Source: an uncultured Saprospiraceae bacterium (GTDB lineage: Bacteria; Bacteroidota; Bacteroidia; Chitinophagales; Saprospiraceae). Taken from it: DNA of 42,343 nt. The DNA lies in contig CALDSS010000067.1 in NCBI GenBank assembly GCA_937924495.1, positions 1 through 42,343 on the forward strand. The letters are read 5' to 3'. Under the pieces are notes generated by a model, which was given only the letters and a program-made list of their open reading frames with translations, was not told where the DNA came from and ran no database searches. A program made the position numbers and the translations under genes. Position 1 is the stretch's first letter. Every line of letters starts with the position of its first letter. Below are positions 34,856 through 42,343 of the stretch, piece after piece.

Positions 34856-36520
34856 ATGTATAAACATTACAAAAAATACTTTTTGATATTAACTTGTTTC
34901 GTATTCGGATCAGGATTAATGGCTCAAAAAGGAGCAAGAATTACGGGTAATCTTCAATCTACTGGTAATTTCTTTTTTAGAGATTCTTTGATTGGAGCAT
35001 TCAATACGCCACAGTATGATCATCAGTTATTTGGTGCGGACACTTGGATGAGTCTGAATTATAGTAATTGGGGATTTGATGTAGGGGTGCGATTCGACAT
35101 GTTTAACAATTCGAACATTCTCACCCCATTAGGTTCTTATACCGATGAAGGAATTGGTCGTTGGTATGTAAGTAAGCAAATCCAGAAGTTAAAAATCACT
35201 GGAGGATATATCTACGATCAGATTGGAAGTGGTATCATCTATCGAGCCTACGAGGAGCGAGGATTGCTAATTGATCAGGCCTTAAAAGGAATCAAATTAG
35301 AATATGACTTGACACCTGATTGGAAAGTCAAAGCATTTACCGGAAGGCAAAAACGACAATTCGATCTACATGATTCAGTTATTAAAGGAGCGGCATTGGA
35401 TGGTTTTTTGATGGTAGGTGATTCTTTAAGGCCAGTTTCTTTGGCGCCTGGAATTGGAGTGGTAAATCGAACTTTGAGTGATGGTCAGGCACAAGAGTTG
35501 GTGAGTGCATTGGCAACCTATTCTTCATCTAATAGAATTGGGGCAAAATACAACACCTTCGCGCTTTCAGCATATAATACATTGACTTATGGGCCAATTT
35601 CATTATACACTGAGGCAGCGTATAAAACAGGTGAAGCTATCTTCAATCCGTTACCAGAAGTAAATAGATTTGTTTTTGAGCCAGGATCATTATTGTACGC
35701 TTCTGGTAGTTATGCTAAAAATAAATTAGCGCTGACGGTAGATTTTAAACGTACTGAAAATTTTGTCTTTCGTTCCAATCCATTTCTAAGGTTAGAAAAA
35801 CTGAATGATGGTTTGATTAATTTCTTGCCACCAGTAACGCGAGTAAATACTTTCCGATTATTGGCTCGATATAATGCTGCAACTCAAGAGATCGGAGAGT
35901 TAGCTTATCAGGTTGATGCGCGGTACAGAGTGAGTAAAAAACTTTCTTTGAACGCGAATTTTTCAGACATAAAAGATTTGGACGGAGAGCAACTCTATCG
36001 CGAAATTTTCACGGAAGTGCAGTATAAAAAACGACGAAAATTTCAGGTGCTCGCTGGTGTGCAGATGCAGGTTTATAACCAAAATAGGTTTGAGGCTAAA
36101 CCAGGGGTGCCAAACGTAGAAACGATAACTCCTTATGTCGAATACCTCTATAAGTTCAATAGAAAAAAATCATTAAGAATCGAAGCGCAATATATGCGTA
36201 CAGGGGCAGATGATAAAGGTGTGAGACATGACTATGGTGATTGGGCATTTATTTTAGCGGAGTTTAGTATGGCTCCAAACTGGACCTTCACCCTTTCTGA
36301 TATGTACAATGCTGCTCCAGGAAAAAATTCACCAATAGATGAAAACGGTGAAAGATTGGCCATAAATTACCCAAGAGTAGATGTTTTCTATACCTATAAA
36401 AACAACCGCTTTTCTGCAAGTTATATTAAGCAAGTAGAAGGGGTTGTTTGTTCGGGAGGTATCTGCCGTTTAGAACCTGCATTTAGTGGAGTTCGATTGA
36501 CTGTTAATTCTAATTTTTAA
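34856..36520 (+). CDS. DUF6029-like outer-membrane beta-barrel protein
   Basis: A 554-residue probable outer-membrane barrel. A signal peptide (about 1-24, ending GLMAQ) precedes a run of amphipathic beta strands. Signature text near the N-terminus (GNLQSTGNFFFRDSLIG, NYSNWGFDVGVRFDMFNN, IYDQIGSGIIYRAYEERGL) resembles the DUF6029 family, which is confined to Bacteroidota and has no known function. The C-terminus ends in an aromatic strand (GVRLTVNSNF) as expected for BAM substrates. It is followed after 20 bases by an Omp28-like lipoprotein, so the two probably form an operon and may work together. Confidence 0.8.
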   Translation: MYKHYKKYFLILTCFVFGSGLMAQKGARITGNLQSTGNFFFRDSLIGAFNTPQYDHQLFGADTWMSLNYSNWGFDVGVRFDMFNNSNILTPLGSYTDEGIGRWYVSKQIQKLKITGGYIYDQIGSGIIYRAYEERGLLIDQALKGIKLEYDLTPDWKVKAFTGRQKRQFDLHDSVIKGAALDGFLMVGDSLRPVSLAPGIGVVNRTLSDGQAQELVSALATYSSSNRIGAKYNTFALSAYNTLTYGPISLYTEAAYKTGEAIFNPLPEVNRFVFEPGSLLYASGSYAKNKLALTVDFKRTENFVFRSNPFLRLEKLNDGLINFLPPVTRVNTFRLLARYNAATQEIGELAYQVDARYRVSKKLSLNANFSDIKDLDGEQLYREIFTEVQYKKRRKFQVLAGVQMQVYNQNRFEAKPGVPNVETITPYVEYLYKFNRKKSLRIEAQYMRTGADDKGVRHDYGDWAFILAEFSMAPNWTFTLSDMYNAAPGKNSPIDENGERLAINYPRVDVFYTYKNNRFSASYIKQVEGVVCSGGICRLEPAFSGVRLTVNSNF

Positions 36521-36540
36521 AAATCAAGAAATAAGCTTTT

Positions 36541-37377
36541 ATGAAAAATATATTCATCACCCTTATTTTTATAATCCTCGTTTTTTCGGGCTGTGAAGAA
36601 ATCATGCCTACAATCCCAGACGCCGTAGTGAGTGATAGAGTGGTTTTGATTGAAGAATTTACGGGTGTTGGTTGTCAAAACTGTCCTGGAGGGAGTGTAG
36701 AATTAGGAAATCTTTTAGAAATCTATCCTAATAATTTAATTGCGGTTTCTATTCACGCTGGATTCTTTTCAAAAGAAAACAACTGGCATCCAGAGCAACG
36801 ATTTGATTTAAGATGCGAAGATGGTATTAGCTTAACAGAAGAATATTTTGGTGGAGAACCATTTGCTTATCCTTCAGCTACTATCAATCGCGAACTTTCT
36901 ACCACAAATAGCTTATTTGTTGGTTTGCAGCAATGGCCGGGTAAAATCACGTCTGAATTAGAGGAAGAAACTTCAGCTTTTCTAGTAATTGATCACACGT
37001 ATAATTCAGCATCTCGTGAATTAACAATGGATGTTTTTGTTGATGTGGTAAAAGATTTGCCAGCTGATGTTAGACTCTCAATTATGATTGCAGAAAGTGG
37101 CATTGTAGATTATCAATTAGATGTAAACGCTCCTGGCGATGGTTGGGTTTCAGATTATGTACACAAGCATGTTTTGCGAGATATGATCACTTCTTTTGAA
37201 GGAGAGGATCTTTCAAATCAAGTAACGCTTAAAGGAAGTAACGTCAAAAATTCCTTCACCTATGAAGTGCCTGCTGAATTCGTTCCTGAAAACTGTGAGG
37301 TAATTGCCTTCATTCATAGAAATACATCAGAGACAAGGGAAGTACTACAAGCGGCTACTGCTCATTTAGTTGAGTGA
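36541..37377 (+). CDS. Omp28-related outer-membrane lipoprotein
   Basis: A 278-residue lipoprotein with lipobox VFSGC (lipid Cys18). The following VVLIEEFTGVGCQNCPGG is the Omp28 signature, with a CxxC pair (Cys45, Cys48) in a thioredoxin-like fold, and the family segments NLIAVSIHAGFF and YPSATINR are also present. Omp28 of Porphyromonas is a surface antigen; its biochemical role is not established. It lies 20 bases after the DUF6029 gene. A 14-bp stem terminator follows and runs right up to the next start codon. Confidence 0.9.
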   Translation: MKNIFITLIFIILVFSGCEEIMPTIPDAVVSDRVVLIEEFTGVGCQNCPGGSVELGNLLEIYPNNLIAVSIHAGFFSKENNWHPEQRFDLRCEDGISLTEEYFGGEPFAYPSATINRELSTTNSLFVGLQQWPGKITSELEEETSAFLVIDHTYNSASRELTMDVFVDVVKDLPADVRLSIMIAESGIVDYQLDVNAPGDGWVSDYVHKHVLRDMITSFEGEDLSNQVTLKGSNVKNSFTYEVPAEFVPENCEVIAFIHRNTSETREVLQAATAHLVE

Positions 37378-37413
37378 TGTAATTTTCTAAACTTTCAAAA
37401 AATATTGAAACTT

Positions 37414-37451
37414 AATTGAATTTGCTGTAACTTGCAGCAAATTCAATTTTT
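37414..37451 (+). terminator. Terminator abutting the next start codon
   Basis: aattgaatttgctg pairs perfectly with cagcaaattcaatt around a seven-base loop, with a short T run that ends at the base before the ATG at 37452. It can end the Omp28 transcript and would also occlude the start of the next gene. Confidence 0.75.
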
Positions 37452-37835
37452 ATGAAGACGTTTTTGAAAGTTGACTACGCTATTCAATCCATCCTATTTT
37501 TATTCATTGGATTAGGAATCCTCCTGACGGTTTTCACTAGAGGCGATGGTATTTTTTTATCGCTTTACACTTATCTAATACTTGGAGTATGGCAACCGTT
37601 GAGCGGAATGATTCATTCCGTCATTTCTCCATCAGAAGAAAGGGCAAAGTACTTAGTGACTGTTTTTTTCTATTTACTTGGTTTGTTCCTATTTGCTCAG
37701 GTTATTGGTATCGCTGCGTTGAATATGACCTATCTATTAAGTAGTTTAATGATAGCGGTTTGGTATTTTGTAATTACTCAAAGAGCTTACGATCAACAAA
37801 ATATTGTTCGTTCCTTCTGGGATTTAGAAATTTAA
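37452..37835 (+). CDS. Small four-helix membrane protein, unknown function
   Basis: A 127-residue integral membrane protein with about four hydrophobic helices (SILFLFIGLGILLTVF, LYTYLILGVWQPLSGM, VTVFFYLLGLFLFAQ, LLSSLMIAVWYFVI). No family was recognised. A short charged loop (SPSEERAK) lies between helices 2 and 3, and the C-terminal tail is polar. Its start codon immediately follows the hairpin of the preceding terminator, so either read-through or an unseen internal promoter would be needed. Confidence 0.75.
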   Translation: MKTFLKVDYAIQSILFLFIGLGILLTVFTRGDGIFLSLYTYLILGVWQPLSGMIHSVISPSEERAKYLVTVFFYLLGLFLFAQVIGIAALNMTYLLSSLMIAVWYFVITQRAYDQQNIVRSFWDLEI

Positions 37836-37930
37836 ACTTCTCAAATGTTTCGAAAACGGTTTTTATAGCCAAATAAAATTCGATTTTCTTCTAAAAAAAA
37901 TGACTTTCGGTAAACCGCTTATTCCTTTGC

Positions 37931-37961
37931 TTTGTTTGCATCTTTGATTGTTGTAAATTTG
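37931..37961 (+). promoter_or_regulatory. Promoter of the E2 acyltransferase gene
   Basis: TTTG at 37931-37934, a 19-base spacer and TAAATTTG at 37954-37961 form a full match to the Bacteroidota promoter consensus. It is the best in the window and gives a leader of about 45 bases. Confidence 0.75.
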
Positions 37962-38013
37962 TCACGCTCTCCAAGGATTTATTTTGGAAACCTAACCAAA
38001 GAAAAAAAAGTAA

Positions 38014-39387
38014 ATGGCGCAAGTAGATCTTATCATGCCCAAAATGGGCGAAAGTATAATGGAGGCCACCATTTTGAAATGGGTCAAAAACGTAGGTGAT
38101 AGCGTAGAATTGGATGAAACGATTTTGGAAATCGCTACCGATAAAGTTGACTCAGAAGTACCATCTCCGGTGGCTGGAGTAATCAAAGAAATTAAGTTTA
38201 AGGAAAATGATGTAGTGCCAATTGGTGAGACAATTGCCGTCATCGCAACGGAAGGCGAAGAGGTACAGGCATCTCCGAGTGTGAAAGAGACAACTGCTCC
38301 TGCGGCATCTAACGGAGCGTCTAATGGCCATGCTACTCCAAAACCCGAACCAGCCGCTGCTCCTACTCCAGTTGGGGTAGCCGAAACAGCAACTTTGGCC
38401 ACAGCCGTAACCGCAACTATTCCGACTACTTCTGGTGAGCGATTTTATTCTCCTTTGGTGAAAAATATTGCAAAACAAGAAGGAGTAAGTTTAGATGAGT
38501 TGAATGCAATTCACGGAAGTGGAATGAATGGCAGAGTTACGAAAAATGATATTAAAAACTATTTGAATAATAGAACTGCTGCCCCTGCTTCCAATGGTGC
38601 TGCACCGGCTGCGGTCTCAAAACCGACCTCAATTGCTGCGTCTGGTCAATCTTCTCCATCGGCAGTTAGTGTGAGTGGAAATACGGAGATAGTGGAAATG
38701 GATCGTATGCGTAAACTCATCGCCGACCACATGGTGATGTCAAAGCATACTTCTCCACACGTGACTTCTTTCGTAGAAGTAGATGTGACCAATATCGTCA
38801 ATTGGAGAAATAGCGTAAAAGCAGATTTTAAGAATAAGTATGGGGAGAAAATTACTTTCACTCCCATTTTTGTGGAGGCAGTGGCCAAGGCATTGCGTGA
38901 TTTTCCGATGGTGAATGTATCTGTTGATGGTACTAACATTGTCGTCAAAAAGGATTTGAATATCGGTATGGCTGCGGCCTTGCCAAGTGGAAATTTAATT
39001 GTTCCAGTTATTCATGGTGCTGATCAGTTAAACTTGTTGGGCTTGACCAAAAAAGTCAATGATTTAGCAACCCGTGCGCGTGCCAATAAATTGAAACCAG
39101 AAGATATTCAAGGTGGAACATTCACCTTAACCAATGTTGGTACTTTCGGTAATGTGATGGGAACGCCCATTATCAACCAACCACAAGTAGCGATTTTGGC
39201 AGTAGGTGCGATTCGCAAAAAACCAGCGGTGGTTGAGACTGAATATGGTGACCTAATCGCTGTTCGTCAGATGATGTTTATGTCTTTGTCCTATGATCAC
39301 CGAGTGGTGGATGGATTTTTAGGTGGTTCTTTCTTACGTAAAGTTGGGGACTACTTGGAGGCATTTGATCACAAGCAGACGATATAA
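38014..39387 (+). CDS. 2-oxo acid dehydrogenase E2 (dihydrolipoamide acyltransferase)
   Basis: A 457-residue core component of a 2-oxoacid dehydrogenase complex. The N-terminal lipoyl domain has Lys44 in ATDKVDSEV as the lipoylation site. An Ala/Pro linker follows, then a peripheral-subunit-binding domain (about 143-183, FYSPLVKNIAKQEG ... GRVTKNDIKNYL), a second linker, and the catalytic domain ending in SLSYDHRVVDG with His429 and Asp433. A single lipoyl domain of this kind fits the succinyl or branched-chain type; the sequence alone does not decide, so no symbol is given. E1 and E3 genes are not adjacent. It has its own strong promoter and ends at an inverted repeat shared with the convergent gene. 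Confidence 0.93.
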   Translation: MAQVDLIMPKMGESIMEATILKWVKNVGDSVELDETILEIATDKVDSEVPSPVAGVIKEIKFKENDVVPIGETIAVIATEGEEVQASPSVKETTAPAASNGASNGHATPKPEPAAAPTPVGVAETATLATAVTATIPTTSGERFYSPLVKNIAKQEGVSLDELNAIHGSGMNGRVTKNDIKNYLNNRTAAPASNGAAPAAVSKPTSIAASGQSSPSAVSVSGNTEIVEMDRMRKLIADHMVMSKHTSPHVTSFVEVDVTNIVNWRNSVKADFKNKYGEKITFTPIFVEAVAKALRDFPMVNVSVDGTNIVVKKDLNIGMAAALPSGNLIVPVIHGADQLNLLGLTKKVNDLATRARANKLKPEDIQGGTFTLTNVGTFGNVMGTPIINQPQVAILAVGAIRKKPAVVETEYGDLIAVRQMMFMSLSYDHRVVDGFLGGSFLRKVGDYLEAFDHKQTI

Positions 39388-39392
39388 TTTTC

Positions 39393-39471
39393 TGAACCAC
39401 AAAAGGCACAAAAGAAGCACATAAGTTTATTTAAAATTCTTTTGTGACCCTTTTATGCCTTTTGTGGTTCA
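39393..39471. repeat. 16-bp inverted repeat at a convergent junction, family D
   Basis: tgaaccacaaaaggca (39393-39408) and its exact reverse complement (39456-39471) enclose 47 AT-rich bases. The right arm lies inside the last codons of the membrane-protein gene on the minus strand and encodes its Phe-Glu-Pro-Gln-Lys end. It can form a hairpin in transcripts from both sides. Confidence 0.75.
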
Positions 39472-39872
39472 AAAGAAAACGTCTTCTGAATCTCCCCTGA
39501 CTCCCAAGCATCCCACAAAATCTTCCCAAAGGGAATCCACCAAATCAAATCATTGGAAAGTATGGTGAGTGCAAACTCAGCGGGAAAGGCTCCTTGCGCG
39601 AGGTACCATACAAAACCAATTGGCCCAAATATCTTTCCTAAAAACCCAACTAAAACGATGGGCCAATGCACGTTGGGTTTGTAGGCAGCAATAATATATC
39701 CAATGCCGTAAACGCCGACAATCATCCCGACACATTGCCAAATCATCAGGTAATTTGGCAAAGCCATTCCACTTAGATTAAAGAACAGTTTTGGAGCAAT
39801 AATTACTGAGGCTCCCCAAAGCAGATTGTAAATTCCGGCAATCCACAGCACATAATATTTCCAATTTTTCAT
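39453..39872 (-). CDS. Small multi-helix membrane protein next to DUF2256 gene
   Basis: A 139-residue membrane protein with about four helices ([75 protein letters not shown]). No family was named with confidence. Tryptophans and conserved-looking glycines lie in the helices. Its ATG overlaps the stop codon of the DUF2256 gene (shared ATGA), so translation is probably coupled. The C-terminal residues are encoded by one arm of an inverted repeat, which suggests that the repeat redefined the gene end. Confidence 0.8.
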   Translation of the reverse strand: MKNWKYYVLWIAGIYNLLWGASVIIAPKLFFNLSGMALPNYLMIWQCVGMIVGVYGIGYIIAAYKPNVHWPIVLVGFLGKIFGPIGFVWYLAQGAFPAEFALTILSNDLIWWIPFGKILWDAWESGEIQKTFSFEPQKA

Positions 39873-40009
39873 GATGTTCGATTTTTATTTCTACGACAGC
39901 GTTCGCTACAATATTTAATCTCCTCCCAGTTGCGTTCCCACTTCTTGCGCCATTTGAAAGGGCGCTCACAGATTGGGCAAACTTTTTCTGGTAGTTGAGA
40001 TTTTTTCAT
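39869..40009 (-). CDS. DUF2256 family small zinc-ribbon-like protein
   Basis: A 46-residue protein. The sequence shows two Cys pairs, [15 protein letters not shown] and YCSERCRR, which is the DUF2256 pattern (CPICxRPFxWRKKW ... YCSxRCR) and implies one bound zinc. Basic residues dominate the rest. DUF2256 genes are often found near TIGR03643 and cryptochrome/photolyase genes in marine bacteria, and a TIGR03643 gene lies divergently 41 bases away. The stop TGA overlaps the next start (ATGA). Function unknown; nucleic-acid binding is only a guess from the charge and the zinc motif. Confidence 0.9.
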   Translation of the reverse strand: MKKSQLPEKVCPICERPFKWRKKWERNWEEIKYCSERCRRNKNRTS

Positions 40010-40050
40010 AATTGCTCAAACAAGAGTTGACAATTGATGTTTAGCCTTTT

Positions 40051-40344
40051 ATGAAAATTCGGAAAAAATATGAACTCGATGAGCGGGCAGTAGATCGCAT
40101 CATCGAAATGGCTTGGGAGGATCGAACGCCGTTTGATGCGATAGAATACAACTTCGGCGTACCCGAATCAGATGTGATCAAACTAATGCGTCAAGAAATG
40201 AAACTTTCCAGTTGGAAAATGTGGCGCGAACGTGTACAGGGCAGAGCGACCAAGCATGCTAAAAAAAGAAATTTCGGGTTAGGAAATTTTAAATGTACTC
40301 GCCAGAAAAATATTTCGAATAATAAAATCAGTAAGCGGAAGTAA
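40051..40344 (+). CDS. TIGR03643/DUF2805 family protein
   Basis: A 97-residue protein. The conserved core is LDERAVDRIIEMAWEDRTPFDAIE, followed by FGVPESDVIKLMRQEM and SSWKMWRERVQGRATKH; this is the TIGR03643 (DUF2805) family. The helix-turn-helix-like middle suggests DNA or RNA contact, but the function is unknown. The C-terminal 25 residues are very basic. It is divergent from the DUF2256 gene, and the 41-bp gap must hold both promoters. A terminator follows at 40381-40415. Confidence 0.9.
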   Translation: MKIRKKYELDERAVDRIIEMAWEDRTPFDAIEYNFGVPESDVIKLMRQEMKLSSWKMWRERVQGRATKHAKKRNFGLGNFKCTRQKNISNNKISKRK

Positions 40345-40363
40345 GATTTTAGAGACGAGAAAT

Positions 40364-40407
40364 CCGTCTTCCGTCAGTGTAACGGCCGTCCTCCGTCAGC
40401 AAAGCGG
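40364..40407 (+). repeat. Two tandem 22-bp repeats
   Basis: ccgtcttccgtcagtgtaacgg is followed directly by ccgtcctccgtcagcaaagcgg; most positions agree. The GC-rich units lie at the convergent junction between the TIGR03643 and DUF429-like genes and form part of the terminator there. Confidence 0.65.
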
Positions 40408-40415
40408 CCGTTTTT
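40381..40415 (+). terminator. Terminator of the TIGR03643 gene
   Basis: aacggccg (40381-40388) pairs perfectly with cggccgtt (40405-40412), and the T run reaches to 40415, overlapping the stop codon of the convergent gene. Confidence 0.7.
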
Positions 40416-41008
40416 CAAACCCAAATTCCTCCCTCCTTCTCATTCCCATAAAAAATCGCTTCTTTTTGAAAATATCTAAAACCCGAATACCAGCAAAGTA
40501 GCGAGTCTAATTGATGAGCATTGGAAGGCGTTTTTGTAGGTAAATTTTCAATTTTAGTTTTTAAACAATTATAAATTTCCTTCACATCATAGTTTGATTT
40601 TTTGAAACCCCTTTCGGGGAAAAGGACTCTCAGTAATTGCGAGGGATAAACCTCTAAAACTTCAATCTCCTTCTTTTCAAAAATAGATTTTAACCGCATA
40701 GCCCTTGCGGTAAGTCCGCCCAAAAACATTGGAGACATGGCACGTACTGCTCGATCTCCTTTTCTATAAAAATAGTCGTCTGATTGGTTGAAAAAAGCAC
40801 CGGGCAAACTCAGCGGGGCATCGAGAAAAATATAGGTTGGTTGAATCTCTTCAACTACTTTTTCCAAAAAAGCATCTGCATCCTTCTTTTTCTCACTTTG
40901 GAAAAAATGAAATTGATTTCCATCAAAAAAACAAGCAGCAGTTGTTCCTGCCAACTTTGACCCATAATCTACTCCAATGAATGTTGGAAGACTTTTCATG
41001 TGAATCAT
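40415..41008 (-). CDS. DUF429-like RNase H-fold protein
   Basis: A 197-residue protein. FIGVDYGSKLAGTTAA is the first strand-turn of an RNase H-like fold with its acidic residue. IFLDAPLSLPG gives the second acidic strand. EVYPSQLLRVLFP and AHQLDSLLCWYSGF match the later motifs of DUF429 proteins, which are predicted nucleases of unknown substrate. Two ATG codons are possible, at 41008 and 40999; the longer is listed. The gene stands alone on the minus strand, with its stop codon inside the neighbour's terminator. Confidence 0.8.
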   Translation of the reverse strand: MIHMKSLPTFIGVDYGSKLAGTTAACFFDGNQFHFFQSEKKKDADAFLEKVVEEIQPTYIFLDAPLSLPGAFFNQSDDYFYRKGDRAVRAMSPMFLGGLTARAMRLKSIFEKKEIEVLEVYPSQLLRVLFPERGFKKSNYDVKEIYNCLKTKIENLPTKTPSNAHQLDSLLCWYSGFRYFQKEAIFYGNEKEGGIWV

Positions 41009-41205
41009 AAGTTAAAAACTAAAAAAATGTTCGCAAGAAGGGAGGTTAAAATTACTTTTGATGTCTCCACCAGTATTCCTACCAAAGAGCGTTCAATTCA
41101 AAAGAAGTTGATCAAACCTCCACTTTTCAACAACTTCGAAAAAAAAACACCCATCCAAGAGAGTTAGAAATTTTAAAAAGTTTATTTCTAACCGAAACCG
41201 ATTTA
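41009..41205. other. Intergenic region left of the MITE-like element
   Basis: AT-rich gap that should contain the promoter of the DUF429-like gene. A 46-codon plus-strand ORF (41027-41167, MFARREVKITFDVSTSIPTK...) is open and basic but has no recognisable feature, so it is not called. Confidence 0.4.
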
Positions 41206-41365
41206 GAGCTTGTTTAAAATTTCATGATTGAGCGAAAGTGAGGAAATTTTGTTTTGAATAAGGCAAAAATCGTAGGCGATGCCTTAGCATCGACGAGGCT
41301 TTTTAACGCAATTCAGAATGAAATTTGCCACTTGTAGCCAATTGATTGGAAGTTTAAACATGCTC
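41206..41365. mobile_element. MITE-like element with terminal inverted repeats
   Basis: A 160-bp non-coding segment bounded by gagcttgtttaaa (41206-41218) and tttaaacatgctc (41353-41365), inverted repeats that agree at 12 of 13 positions. Inside, aaatttcat (41217-41225) pairs with atgaaattt (41318-41326), and a central hairpin has arms cgatgc/gcatcg. No transposase is present. The build fits a non-autonomous miniature element or dispersed repeat. It ends 25 bases before the metalloprotease start codon and so occupies that gene's promoter region. Confidence 0.55.
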
Positions 41366-41390
41366 TTAGTGGTTTCTCAAAATCACCATT

Positions 41391-42343
41391 ATGAAAAAAG
41401 CAACACTGCTTTTTGCTTCGCTCATGGTTTGCATGATTGCGACGGCACAAACTTTTATGCCTTGTTTACATGACTTAGGCGTTCATCAAATGGAAGCTCA
41501 ATTTCCTGGTTACAAAACTGCTGTGGATGAGACTTTCAATACCATTCAAAACAGCGTCAGTCCTCGCATCAATGACATTTATACCATTCCTGTTGTAGTG
41601 CATGTTGTTTGGAAACAGAATGAGGAAAACATTCCAATGTCAGACATTGAAAATCAAATTGCGGAACTCAATCGTTGTTACCGCAGACAAAATCCTGATA
41701 CCTCTAATATGCGTCCTATTTTTAGTGATGTGGCAGGTGATCCTGGAATTGAGTTTGAATTAGTAGATGTGGTAAGAGTTCAGACGACAGCTGAGTTTGC
41801 GCCTACTTTTTCTTTGACCAGTCCTGGTATGCCAGATGAGGTAAAACAATCTGCAGAAGGTGGAAGTGATGCTTTTGATACAAATCACTTTTTGAATATT
41901 TGGGTTTGTAAAATTGGACCGTTAAGTATTTTACCGGGTCAGGGAAGTCCAGTTTTAGGATATGCTTACCCGCCTGCTGGCTTAGCTAATTGGCCTGCTG
42001 GGGCAGAAGCTCCTTCAAAAGAATTGGAAGGTGTGGTAGTAGATTATAGAACTTTTGGAACAGGCAAAACTTACGTGACTCCCGAAATTGGTTCTCTTCC
42101 AATGGAAGGCCGAACCTCTGTTCATGAAGTAGGGCATTATTTAGGGCTTCGTCATATTTCTGGTGATGGTTTGAGTGGCTTGTTAGGTATTGCCGATTGT
42201 GATGCAGATGATGGTTTGAATGATACCCCGACTCAAGGATTTCAAACACAATTCGTCTGCGATCCCACACAAAATTCTTGCACAGAGCCAGTAGATGACC
42301 GACCTGATATGATTGAAAATTATATGGATTACTCTCTCGAAAC
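41391..42343 (+). CDS. Pappalysin-type M43 zinc metalloprotease (3' partial)
   Basis: The first 317 residues of a secreted metalloprotease; the gene continues past the window. A signal peptide (MKKATLLFASLMVCMIATA) is followed by a prodomain-like stretch and IYTIPVVVHVVWK, the usual first strand of bacterial M43 enzymes. The zinc site HEVGHYLGLRH provides His245, Glu246, His249 and His255. The Met-turn is NYMDYS with Met312. A Cys-rich segment (DCDADDG ... CDPTQNSCTE) lies between them, as in ulilysin-like proteins. In Bacteroidota these enzymes commonly end in a T9SS sorting domain, which cannot be seen here. The MITE-like element lies directly upstream. Confidence 0.92.
   Translation, partial: MKKATLLFASLMVCMIATAQTFMPCLHDLGVHQMEAQFPGYKTAVDETFNTIQNSVSPRINDIYTIPVVVHVVWKQNEENIPMSDIENQIAELNRCYRRQNPDTSNMRPIFSDVAGDPGIEFELVDVVRVQTTAEFAPTFSLTSPGMPDEVKQSAEGGSDAFDTNHFLNIWVCKIGPLSILPGQGSPVLGYAYPPAGLANWPAGAEAPSKELEGVVVDYRTFGTGKTYVTPEIGSLPMEGRTSVHEVGHYLGLRHISGDGLSGLLGIADCDADDGLNDTPTQGFQTQFVCDPTQNSCTEPVDDRPDMIENYMDYSLE

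Noticed and set aside
41027-41167. 46-codon plus-strand ORF between the DUF429-like gene and the MITE-like element
   Set aside because: Open but without any recognisable feature; it overlaps the likely promoter region of the divergent gene.

Overview
The window looks like chromosomal DNA of a low-GC Bacteroidota bacterium, probably from the Saprospiria (Lewinella/Haliscomenobacter-like) group. The phylum call rests on type IX secretion (T9SS) C-terminal sorting domains of types A and B, a PorP/SprF-family protein, an OmpA/PD40/TPR protein like PorE, promoters of the TTTG / TAnnTTTG type, few Shine-Dalgarno-like sequences, and an ATP synthase subunit a with a signal peptide. The class-level placement is inference from gene content.

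Layout. 1-2374: the 3' end of an OmpR-type response regulator converges on htpG; both genes end at copies of one palindromic repeat. 2375-3213: a long non-coding gap with an orphan hairpin and terminator. 3214-15354: a surface/secretion block made of a beta-helix T9SS substrate, a PorP/SprF protein, a PorE-like OmpA protein and a giant type-B-sorted adhesin. 15665-21172: the F-type ATP synthase genes atpB-E-F-H-A-G, without atpD or atpC. 21421-23127: an OmpA protein with seven thrombospondin type 3 calcium-binding repeats. 23208-25992 (minus): rlmN, rsmA and a TraB/GumN gene. 25993-26653: an unexplained non-coding stretch. 26654-31660: a 1668-residue T9SS substrate with dockerin-like and cohesin-like regions. 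31661-34607 (minus genes): a 2OG-Fe(II) oxygenase, an M19 dipeptidase lipoprotein and a TlpA-like thioredoxin. 34856-39387 (plus): a DUF6029 outer-membrane protein, an Omp28-like lipoprotein, a small membrane protein and a 2-oxoacid dehydrogenase E2. 39453-41008: a divergent cluster of a small membrane protein, a 46-residue DUF2256 protein and a TIGR03643/DUF2805 protein, then a DUF429-like gene. 41206-41365: a MITE-like element. 41391 to the end: an M43 metalloprotease cut by the window edge.

How the genes fit together. Much of the window serves the cell envelope: T9SS substrates, a likely export/anchoring partner pair (PorP plus PorE-like) and OmpA-type peptidoglycan anchors. The rest is housekeeping: ATP synthesis, rRNA methylation, the Hsp90 chaperone and oxoacid oxidation. 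I see no tRNA, rRNA, CRISPR array, intact insertion sequence or prophage. The most unusual structures are palindromic or inverted repeats gathered at convergent gene ends, an internal 404-residue duplication in the giant adhesin, the His-rich head of AtpB, and two non-coding stretches that may hold RNAs or mobile-element remnants.
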